Shown piece by piece: positions 49,101 to 61,100 of a DNA stretch of 64,000 nt. The notes beneath the pieces are model-generated. The model was not told the DNA's origin. It searched no databases and saw only the letters and a list, made by a program, of their open reading frames with translations. The stretch's first letter is position 1. Each line of letters starts with the position of its first letter. The DNA comes from Tubulanus polymorphus. Its lineage: Eukaryota > Nemertea > Palaeonemertea > Tubulaniformes > Tubulanidae. The translations under genes were made by a program, and so were the position numbers. The stretch is from the NCBI RefSeq assembly GCF_964204645.1, contig NC_134030.1, positions 10,290,278-10,354,277 of the forward strand. Reading direction: 5' to 3'.

Positions 49101-52100
49101 AATATCTATAAGTTCTGTACAAGGAAAACAGAGGAAAAATAGCATCAGCTCATTTTTCAACTACACAAATACACAGGACAGTAGTCAGGAGTTCTCGAGG
49201 GCAGTACTTTATGTCCTAAAATATAATTTTTCCATTTTCTATTAAAAAGACAAAAGCATGGAATTAGAACCTGGGCCATTCGCCTGCGTGCTCTGTATCT
49301 AACCACTAGATCATCAAGTTCTGGCGACTGAATTAGCTTGTAAGTCTGTCTGGCCAATGTGGGGATCCATCCAGTTAGCTGTGGTGACCAGTTGTGTGGT
49401 CGACACTATTCAGTAACTCGTGTTAAATCTGAACTCTCAATTTGTTTGTGATGATAAATTATCATTCAGTATTTTGAGAATAGAGATTATGTAAACAGCT
49501 TGAAATAGTCAATAGTTTTAACACTGCTCTAACTCTTCATATCATCTCTTACTGCTCTTACTTCTTTCTTCCTATTGTCTCATCAAATTCTGTCCTCAAT
49601 TTCAGGTGATCTTTCAATCACTTGAAGGTTCTCTAATGCAAATTCTAAGTGCTATGAATAACTCCAACCCCAACGAAACTGATCACAACGATTTCTTATA
49701 CTTGAATTCACTGGCAATGTTATTGTGTAAGAGTAAGTCTAGGTCTACGCCTTTGCTTTCTGATAAGCTTTTAAAAACTAATATTTTTGCGTTCAGATTT
49801 TCACTAAAAACCTCACACAAATTTTAACGAGGACCTTTTTCAAAATTCAGCTCCCTAGGAACTGGAGAATGGATAATGCTTTAACGAATGATTTGTATGA
49901 ATATATGCCCAGTTGCACAGTCAAAGGGCCTTTCCTCTGCAAACCATGTCATTAAAATTCGCTCCATTTGTATAGTAGGCCAGCCGTAGGCTGAGCCTAC
50001 AAATAACAGCAAGGACAGATAAATACATTTCGAAACTTTCAGGAGATAGGCGTCGACAAGAATGTATATCTATGTCCATAAAGCCTGACAGAATGGCCAT
50101 ATTGGATGTAAACATACACTCAAATCCTAAAAGGGGTTTTAAACCCACTTAATCCATATCAGTTTAATCGATTTCAATCTAATCTGGACATCATTTTCCA
50201 TCCATTTTATGTAAAATGCTGATAATTAATCCAGATTTCTCGATTTGGATAAAACAAGCTGACAGTTATCTTTTTTCCTAGTGATCTGAGAATACTGTTG
50301 TTGATAGAGCAAAATCATTTGTAGAAACCACAATATTTCTCGCGTTAAAATGATATAGAGCTTAAAATGACAAACCTATGGAAGATATACATAAAAAGTT
50401 ACGTCAAGACGTATATAAAAACTTACATAGTTATTTTCACACATGTGTCCTAGGTTGAAATTAGCGACCTCAAGTCCAGTCTCGGCAGCCAGCATATAAT
50501 AAAACAAGGCCGTTTCCCTAAACAAGTCGGAAGAAAAAAACGGGTACGTATATTGTATCGACAAGAAGTACAACAAACCAAATTCTTAAAACCCTTTCAG
50601 TGCTGACTGATTAATACCCGAAAATGCTGGAGATAATTTGAAAATTCCATCCCAGTGCGTTGAATGATGGGTATACCGTTATAGTGCCTCTACACCACTG
50701 TGCGGTGTACCATTATATCCTAATATTTCACGATATTTGTAAGTGCTGCCATCTTTTAATAGAGCTAAAAACTAATAACATTGATACACCATGATGCGGT
50801 GTACTAGCAAAGTCCATCACCGATTTATACACCGCACTGCAGTACAGATTCACTGAAAATGTTAGCTAGGTAACAGTCTAAATCCACTGTGCTGTTAATC
50901 CAAATATGCTGTTAAAAAGTTATAAAGATGAGCTATATTTGTTCTTAGAAAAATGTTTCCATTCTATGAGCTATGGCATTAATAAGAATGGCATTATATG
51001 AACATTGACTGTATACCTTGATTCATGAAACACATTTATGCTTACCATTCTTTTTGTCTGTAAGCATTCACTGCTTTCCGTAAAATGTATCCGAGCTTTG
51101 GGCTATGTTCACTGATGTATCTTCCCCATCTTAAAAATGAAAGGGAAATTAGTCATCTAAATCAACTACTACTTGCCACAAATTCTCAACAATTGGTGTA
51201 AGCAAATGTTATGCTGCGACATCAGACTAGCATACATACACAGACCAAATGCATCATAGTCACACTACACACAGATTAGGAAAAAGGGAAGGCCCTTTCC
51301 ATTTTCACTCATTTGGACAATTTTAAAACGCATCGAGCATCACGCACCTTTCAAATTCTATCCAGCCCCCATCCCAAACACCACCGAAAAATTTGAAAGT
51401 TAAACGAGCCTTACCTGAAAGGTGAAGTTTGACTGGAATTCTATAGAGTGAGGTTATGGGTTGGAGATCAAATGAGATATGCCTCGCGCATGCGCCATCA
51501 GTATTCAACAAATACTGTTTTGGAGCCCTAACAATGGGAGTGGAAGGTAGGGCATTTGATCTCCAACCCAAAACCTCACTCTATAGAATTCCAGTCAAAC
51601 TTCACCTTTCAGGTAAGGCTCGTTTAACTTTCAAATTCTATTTCGTTTCGGTTATGGGTTTTGGAGATCCAATGAGACTTCAAAGAAGCGACAAAACAGT
51701 AACAACTCAAATGTACGTAGTATTGCGAAAATTTATTAACATATAATCACTTCTTCAATACTCCATCCACAAATTTCTGCGAATCATGTACAATTGGTTT
51801 TCCATAATACTTAGCAAAAGTAGCTCCGTTTTCAAAATATCTTCCAAAGGCACATCGTTCAGCTTAGCTTTCGAGGTAGCTGCCGCCCTTACACTATGAG
51901 GCTTAAATACTTTTGTATCAATTCCAGCCTGCGACATCGCAGTTTTTACCCATCTGCTTATTGTATCTCTCGAAACTGCTTTGTATGGTTTTACGTAACT
52001 AACAAACAATCTAGGTTCAGATTCCCGAATATCCTTAGTTCTCCTAATATATTCCGACAATGCAAGATGAGCACAACTTAACCTATTTACATAATACTTT

Positions 52101-55100
52101 TTAATACAAACATCTGGGGGAATATATCCCCTTCGTGACTGTTTTAAATCGGTTCTCCCAAAATAAAACTTATAATTCTCGTTCTCTTTAATCATCTGAT
52201 CTAATCGTAACAAACTCAATGACTGCGCTGGTCTGGCAGCCATAATCAACGATAATAACATCACAAGTTTCAAAGTCAACTGTTTCAAACTTAAAAATCT
52301 TACAGGCGATAAACTCACCGCCCAATTTAAAACAAGAGAAACATCCCATATATAAGTATATCTAACCTGGGGCGGTCTAAGCTTGTACAATCCTTTCATA
52401 AATCTAGAGACCAAAGGATGAGCCCCTATACTCATTGAATTATATCTCCCATCAACTTCTACAATCTGAGCAACAGCAGACCTCGCTGTGTTCACTGCAC
52501 TGTAACTTAAGGTTTCTACATCAACAAGGTAAACTAAAAATTCGAGATACTGCTCTACAGAGGGATGAATTGGATTAACTTTCCATTTATTACAAAACCG
52601 TTTCCATTTCCTGAGAAAAACCTCATACTGTTGATGTGTGCCCTTTTTCCATGAGGCCAACAATATCTCTCTAGTCCTTGTTGAAAACGTCTGTTTTTCT
52701 CCTGAACTCCAGAAACTAGACAAGCAACTAATGTCAGTCTGTCCTCCAACGGGTGAGTTTCTCCCTGTCGCGTTATCAGCCAATCGACTTTCGGCAGAGT
52801 TACGGGAATGTCTATCAATAATTTCAAAAGTGTTGTCATCCACGCCTGTGTCGCCCACAGCGGAACTACTAATACTGCTGCTGGAGTTTCGTCCATTCGA
52901 ATCTTCTGTAGGCATCTTCCCACGAGACTGAAAGGTGGAAACATATAACAAAGATTAAATTTCCATGACACATAAAATGCATTGACAAATGTCGCCCCTG
53001 GGTCCGGGCGCCAGGATTCATAAATCGGCAACTGTGCATTCATTCTAGAAGCAAATAAGTCAATGTCTGGTGTCCCATATTTCATCACAATCTTTTTGAA
53101 TATAGAGGAATCTAACTTCCATTCTGCTTCATCACAGAAATGTCTGCTCTCAAAATCCGCGTCCACATTTAACTTTCCAGGTATATGTGAAGCTGAAAGC
53201 CAGATACCCCTTATTTTACACCATTCCCAGATTTCACGACCCAGGCTATTAAGGCTTTTGACTTTTGTACCACCCATATGGTTTATATACGAAATGGCAG
53301 ATGTGTTGTCTATCTTCAGATGGACATGGGTATCTTTCATTTTTGAACAGAAGGATTTTAGAGCAAAGAATCCGGCTTTTAATTCTAAGAAGTTTATAGA
53401 TTGATTCTCTTCAGCGTCATCTTTCCTCCATCTCCCTCCAGTTCTATTACTCAAGTATTCTGCCCCCCAGCCTTGAAAGGAAGCATCACTTGAAATAACG
53501 GCATTCGGTTCCCCTCGAGATATCTTCCGCTCTGCCGTATGCAGGTTCTCAACCCACCATTTTAATTCCTGTTTCATCTCACATGATACAATCATTGTTT
53601 TATCATAATTTCCTTTACTCTTTTGTAAAGCTATGATTTTCTCACCTTCTAAGTTTCTATAGTACATCATTACAATATAGTCCACAGCAGGCAAAGCTGC
53701 CACGATGAGTCCTATAACCTTTGCCACAATTCTAATCGTCTCAATGTTCTTCTGTAATAAATTAGAGCATTCAGTTAAGATGTACTCTTTTTTCTTTTCA
53801 GTCAGAGTGACTATCATTTCATTGGAGTTTATAACGAAACCCAAATGTGTAATAATTTGAGACCCGTCTTTAGTAGTCTTCTTATAATTAATTATATACC
53901 CTAATTCTTCTTGCAACTCAATCGTGTCAACCTTATCCTGCTGGGATTGTGATTCAGTGTCTGAGATGATAATTTCATCATCAATGTAACCACTTATTGT
54001 TATCCCCATCTTCCTTAAGGAAGATAAAACTGGCTTACACAATTTCGTGTAAGTCCGAGGTCCTGATGCAAGGCCATTTGGTATGCATGTATACTGATAC
54101 AATTTTCCATTGAACGTAAACCTAAGCCATCTCCGGTCTTCTGGGTGGACTGATATACAATAATACGCATCTTTAACATCAATAGACTGCATAAAACACC
54201 CAGGTGTAACCAGCTTGAGAACAGCTTCAAAAGTGTCCATCTTGAAGTGATGGTATTCCAGAAATTTATTCAAATTTTTCAAATTCAGAATAACTCGATA
54301 TGCCCCCTCTTCTTTTTTCGGGCGAATGAAAATATTCGATATAAATTCTGGATAGCTATGATCCGCCATTTCAATAACACCTGATTCCAGGAATCTATCA
54401 AGCTGCACCTGAATAATTGCAGTTTCTGTATCATTAAATCTCAACGGCTTGGGTACCCAATGCTGAAGTGGTACCTTACCATCAATAAATTCAAGCCTGT
54501 GGCCAGAAACATCTCTCAAGATGGTTACATCTGATGTGATCTTTTTCCAGTTTTCCAAATGAAACTGTAGACTTCCAGCGGTTTTAATAGTAAAATCTGA
54601 CTTTCTACTAACCTGACTTAGTCTTGTTTGACTTGTTTCAGACTCTTTCCTTTCTTGTATTTGCTGTGGCTCGGCCCGCTTCCAGCGTGCAAACGGGACT
54701 GCTGGTAGTTTAAATAACTATTCTGTTTTGAGCCGAAATGTTTGTGCATATGGCTATATGGGCTGTACGATGTAGATGCGCCGTGCCCTTTCCACGGTCT
54801 CCAATTCCAAGCCCTGTTTCTGAAGCCTGAAGTCTGTGGTTTTAACTTAGACCCAACACGGTTCACATCAGTAATATCTTTAATTGTTTTTTCTACATTT
54901 CCTCCGAAAAGTTTATCGGTATGAGGAACAGACGAGGAACACAAATGAGTATACTCATTTTTCAAATCCGGTTTTAACAGTTCTCTTCGTCGCAAACATA
55001 AGTTATGGTATCCATGACCTAGCAGCGCTAAGGCAGAAGAATATTCCTCGATGTCGTTACTCGGCTTCTCGGCCGATTCGCAAATATTAAACTTATCCGC

Positions 55101-58100
55101 CAGATAAGTAAGACAGACCGCTGCCTTTGCGATGCAAGTCTGAGTGACTTGCAACTTTGCATCCATTGCCTGTGACTTCGTCGAAATAATATCCCAAACC
55201 AGTTGGTCAACTTTCACAGGCACGAGACTCTCACAATTGTCCGGTCTCTCATATTTTTTACAAAGGTCTTTATATGATTCCTCGCTAATCCCTTCTTGGA
55301 ATAGCCCATGCACAATATTGGCAAGGTCTCCATCCACAGAAACTCCTGTGGTTTCTTTAGTTTGCCATTTATTCAGCATTGCTGAAAAAATGCTATTAGG
55401 CCTACTCGAGCCAGCGGCTTGAGCACTTCCCTCGGCAGAACTTGGTTTGCTCTTTTTTGCTGGTGGAGGCCCCTCATAGTCCTCATCGTCCGAAATATCA
55501 TGCCGTTTTGTGCATTGTTGGTCGAAATCGGAAATCGAAACCGAATCACTGCCGACCTCGTCGACGCACCCGGCTTCCCACATAACACTCACTTTTTCCT
55601 TCATCTCGACCTGGGACTGGATTACTTAAGTCAAAAGTTTCTCGATGCGTTGAAATTCCGAAGCGTTATTATTATTAGAATCTTTCTTTTCTTTTACCTT
55701 CGAAGACCCGGCAGTTCGACAACGCGACGCGCTAGAACCAGAAATCGCCGCTGTGGAAGGCAAAATCGACGTAGCGGAGCTCGCCGCCGCCATTTTGTTT
55801 TTCTCGGAATTTCCACCCGACCTCGTCGAGGGCTTCTTCGAGTGTTTTTCCTGGGAAACACTAACACTAACAGGAGCCACGCTCCCATCTCCAGGTTCCG
55901 GTACCGTTCCTTCTTGCATAATCGATCTCAAATCTTGAAAAACCCGCAAGTGGAACGTAAAATCCGAAAAATTTTACGAGCGTGAACTCTCACGCCGTGA
56001 CTCTCGCAATGGCGTCAAGAGGCAACTGATGGCACATGCGCGAGGCATATCTCATTGGATCTCCAAAACCCATATATGTTCCCAGGATTTGTTTTGCCCT
56101 TACGCAAATCTATGAAACATCTAAACTAGGGGTCCAGGGACACCATGCCCACTTGGGAAGTGGTTTCAAATGCTCAACAATCTAACAATTTCAATATTCA
56201 ACGCCCCCTGGTGACCATTTACAAAAACCAACGACCTTGAAACTCACCACAATCATAGAACATGTCAGCAGCTACGATTTTGTAATTGATTGCGATAACA
56301 AAATATGCCTCGTTACCAATTTAATATGGAAATACTAAGTCATTCTACTATTCAACGCCCCCTGGTGACCATATTCAAAACCCAATGACCTCGCAACTCA
56401 CCACAATCATAGAACATGTCATGAACTACAACTTTGCAACTGATCATGGTAACAAAATATGCCTAGGTACCAATATAATAAGGAAATACTAAGTTATTCT
56501 ACTATTCAACGCCCCCTGGTGACCATATAGAGAAACCAATGTCCTTAAAACTCGCAACAATCATAGATGATGTCATGAGCTACAACTTTCCAATTGATTG
56601 TGGTTACAAAATATGCATAGGTACGAATATAATAAAGAAATGCTAAGATATTGTATTATTCAACGCCCCCTGGTGGCCATATTCGAAATCCAATTACGTT
56701 GAAACTCACCACAATCATAGAACACGTTATGAGCTACAACTTTCAAATTGATTGTGATAGCAAAATACGCTTAGGTATCAATATAATGTGGAAAAACTTT
56801 TCCCCACTTACGAATGAGTACTGGTGACACAAAGATGGCCGCCAATTGCGGCATAATTGGCTGATGAAAAATACCTGTCTCAGGTAGAAAACATCCCTTT
56901 CCATAGAATACCCATCACAAATTGCAATGAGATATGGCAAACCAGTAGGAAGCTACAGGACTCAGAATTCGGGCCAAAATTAACATTTTTGGGCACTAAA
57001 AAGGTCATAGGACGGCCATCTTGAGTCCGACCGACCCAATTTTTGTTATGTTGATGGGCCCTGGGGGATTCACATATATCCGAAAGACCAAAGTAATTGA
57101 TCAAAGCGTCTTCAAAATTTCCCTCAAAAAGTTCAAAAATGTGTAAAGTGCCGATTTTGGCGAACAACAATGGCGGCTAGTCGGCCATCTTGATTCTGAC
57201 AGGGCCAGTTTTTGGGCTGAAGATGTGTCTAGGGTAGATACATGTGTAACCCAAATATCAAGACATTACCTTGAAGCGTCTTCAAAACTTCCCAAAATAA
57301 CTGGATTCCGTCTACGGACGGACGACGGACGAAAAGTGAACGCAATAGTCTGATGGGACTAAAGTCCCAAGTGGGCTAAATATCTATGGGCCCAGACACT
57401 TATGGGGGACCACTCAAAAACTTTTCATACAAGACGAGAAGCACAACTACTCTGCCATCTGTTGTACAATATGATGAAACGAGACAAAATGATAAATCTC
57501 GTATTTAGCGCTAAATGCGTAAATGAATACTTACTCAGCTGCCAGGGACGGTTCTCGCTTCCGTCCTGGAAATCCTCGAATAAAGAAATATCCCATCATC
57601 GTCCCGGCGTCAAATTGGTTGCGAACGGCCGCGTATTCATAAAGTTGAAAAGCTTTGACCTTAGGAAATCAATAGAAAATCTCATATATCCAGATTCTTT
57701 CCGAATAATAGGGGCAAAAGATCTGGAAAAGGGCAAATCAACATGATCCTCAAAGATACAAGTGCAAGAAGCTCAAGGCCAAAACTAGATTGTGGAATTT
57801 TGCAAAAGGGCAATGGAAAATCATGGCTGTGTTACCCAAAATGGAAAATATGGTCTTGATCTGCCAGCGTACAATAAGCATGTTAAGCCTAAGTCAGGTC
57901 GCATGAAAACCGACCCAATTGTCGAAATCGTAAAAAGTCGGGAACCAGTCAGTGATTTTTCAGTCGGCGAATTTATGCGACAATAATGTAAGCTTACTTA
58001 AGATCGTTAAAACTGATTGCAGACCAGTCGTAAGCCAATCGGACATGTTCTATTTCTTACGACCAGCGGAACAGATCTTATGTGAACTGGGTGTACTTGC

Positions 58101-61100
58101 GACCGATCGTAAGGTCATATAGCCAATGAACAGCCATGTACACATCACATGACTGGTGACCTGAGTGTAGCTAAAATCTTCAACCTCGCAATTTGGCAAG
58201 AGTTTTCTTAAGACCGGATCGCAGACAATCGCATCGGATCTAAGTCCTACCTAAGAGTTAGACTTAAATATTCGAAATAGAATTGAATAATATATAACAT
58301 ATATACCCTGTCTACAGGATGATTCGGGTATTGCCCATTCAGGTACATATACGCCAGATTGTGAGCTGCGTCGACATTTCCCATTCTATACGCCTGGTCA
58401 TAATATGCAGCAGCCTTCGGGATATTCCGTTCATGATTATGAGCATACCAGCCCAGCGTGTTCAAGGCTCCCGGGTTTTTCTGAAATGCGTAGAAATTAC
58501 ATAAGCATAAGAGCTTAACTGCCAAACATTAATCATATATCGTAAGTACGATGAAAACGAACTTGCTGATAACTAATATCGCAGTAACAATATATCGATT
58601 GAAGATCCTTGACTGACAGTGGCCACATTCTAAATTCCATGTATTTTCCCTGATTTCTCACACAGAATTTCCTCGAGTGAATGTGTGGAATTTCTTAGTT
58701 TAAAATGTTACAAGCATTTTCATGAAGGGTGTATCGTTAAACTAACACTTGGTCAATATCCAAAGTCTAAGTCTGTTTTATACCGGTAGTTTTCCAGGTT
58801 TTTTGCAAAATTTGTCAAATTCCCTGAGTTTTCACCCGATCTTTTGCTAGATTTTCTAGAGTCCTTTTCTAGACTCTTTTCTAGAGTCCCCGAGTTTTCC
58901 AGGTTTTCAAGGTCAGTGGCCACCCTGACTGTCCAGACATACCAGACGCTGTTTGCTGAAGAGAGGTTCCCTTACTCGAGAATTTTCCATTAATCACACT
59001 TTCCGTCCCTTACATACCAAATCGGCGCTTTGTTGTAGCAATTCCACAGCTTTTTTCGTATCCTTTTTCACTCCCTGGCCCTTCAACGTGACGAGACCGT
59101 AATTGTACAGCGATTGCGGATCTCTGCGTTCGGCACCCATCCGGTAAACATCTGCCGCCGCCTCCAGGTTACGCTGTATTCCTTGTGCGCCCCAATAATA
59201 CAGAGCTGCCATCTGGTGCTACAAAATGAGAAATAGGTAATGTAGCGGTATTCTGCTACCGCATTACAGCCAACTCTTCTTAACTCAATTGTGACTGGTG
59301 TTCAAGTTAGGTGACAATACGAGATACGCTATAAATCTAATTATTACTATTACTATCATTTTTACAAATTGGAGCATCATGCGATATTTGTAATTTCTAC
59401 AATCTCTTAAAATGGCAACACAGTCAGAGTGATGACTAGACAAAGAAGTAAAGACATAGTGGTCCATAAAATTGACATACTCAAGTTCCAAAACAATAGG
59501 CCTTAATGTAGAGGTCGAACATAGCAAAAACACACTGGGATGGAATTTCTTAGAATTTTCAAATTCAATCTGCAGCACTTTCAGGGTATTAATTAGTCAG
59601 GGCTGAAAGGATGCATCACTAGTTAGATGATTTTGCCTGTGTATAAAGCTTGTATTTCTTCAAACCGATCGAGTACATACCCTAGCAGATGCAACGCCTT
59701 GAGCAGCTTGATGTTTTATCCATTGGAAAACGTCGCCATTTTCGTCAGTCTGTTCCTTCATTAAGACTTCATCGGTTAAACGAACGAATTCTGTCTGGAC
59801 CTGCGCGATTGTGAACAAAAAATCAATCGATCAATCTTCGCCGATCAGTAAAAAATCCTTCCAACACCCAGCAACAGAACCGGTTCGGCGAGATAGGGAA
59901 CCTTTAATTCTAAGCTAATCATCAATAATCAATGAAAATTGAACTGGTACAACCATTCCGTGCATTGGGATACTAGGTTCAAATGCGATATGTGGTAGCA
60001 TGAATGAAACGGGGGTGCAGACATCTGGGGCCAGTTGCTCAAAAGTTTGTTAGAGTTAACCAGTGGATAGTTGACACAGTGACAATTAAAAGTTCATTGT
60101 TATTACGGTGTTTATACACTGGTTATCTCTAACCGACTTTTGAGCAACTGGCTCCTGAACTGTAAGTGGAGTATCAAATACATGCAAACCAATCACTCAG
60201 TCAAATTTTTGGTTGATGGGGCGAGAATGGATTCGGGTGCCTTTCAAAAGTTAATCTATTTTGATTATGTAGGGCTGAGTGTTTGTCACAGCATCTACCC
60301 GGCCTGCAGTTTTCCATTGAAAATACATCATCATTGCACTTACATCCTTAGCGCTGTGTTCTTGCCTATCTCTCCACGTCAAGTCTACCATTACTTTATA
60401 ATACGCTATGAAGAACAAATCAATAACAACCATGTTCAGTTAATACAAGTCTGTAATAAAACATGAATCACATGAAGTTCAAGTTATCCAAATCTCAGGA
60501 ATCATAATTCATTTGAGTATCTTGTCATGGAAGTTAGCTAAGATAAAAGTGTCACAGGTATGTGACGTCCATGAGCAATGGCTAAGTTAGGTACGGTATT
60601 TTCAAGGACAACTGACAGCAGGCAGCATTTCATATTTTTCCCTCGATAGAACCTGATGGCATCAAAGATTTAACCACAATACAACATAGGAATTGAACGA
60701 AATGCGGCTTTTTGATAGGCCAATAATGACGTAACGGCAATGCTGTGCAACTACTAATGGGTGTATTTACGGCGGGGTTTTGTACTGTGGCTGTCTTGGA
60801 AGCCAGGAGGCTCGATGCCTGTTGAAAGGACGAATTTCACGTTACAGAGTTTCATTCCCGATATCGCTGACTTACAGTAAGCCATCTCCGTATCCTGCGG
60901 CAAACCGTCGAGACCTAATAGATGTTTACTAGCGAGCGCTAACAACGAAAATCGGTTCTCTTCGAGTGCAGCGTACATCAAATATGCATGAGCCTACAAT
61001 TAAACATGTTTCCAAATGACATCATTTATGCTTTATCAATTCCACGTATAAAACCTATTGTAGCCTCTATGTTCCACTTCTCCCGAGCTATATACAGTTT

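Larger units (their letters stand above)
51653..56074 (-). mobile_element. DIRS-type tyrosine-recombinase retrotransposon
   Basis: A 4.4-kb unit bounded by perfect 25-bp inverted repeats (TATGGGTTTTGGAGATCCAA and five further bases at 51653-51677; its reverse complement at 50-74 of kb 56). It encodes on the minus strand a Gag-like ORF, then RT/RNase H in the -1 frame, then an overlapping tyrosine recombinase. There is no protease, integrase or LTR. This is the DIRS order. Its low-coordinate end may extend into the palindrome at 51390-51637, since DIRS elements carry an internal region complementary to their termini. It sits in the SEL1L3-like intron between exons 57535 and 51129, in the same orientation as the gene. 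Coding lesions suggest it can no longer move on its own. Confidence 0.88.

Noticed and set aside
51323-51746. Two overlapping frames both starting MGWRSN
   Set aside because: They are the same DNA read from the two arms of the 85-bp palindrome, with no sign of a real protein.
52638-53404. Plus-strand frames across 52.6-53.4 kb
   Set aside because: Shadows of the DIRS reverse-transcriptase and recombinase ORFs.
57402-57746. Plus-strand frame of 114 codons
   Set aside because: A shadow of the minus-strand SEL1L3-like exon 57535-57659.
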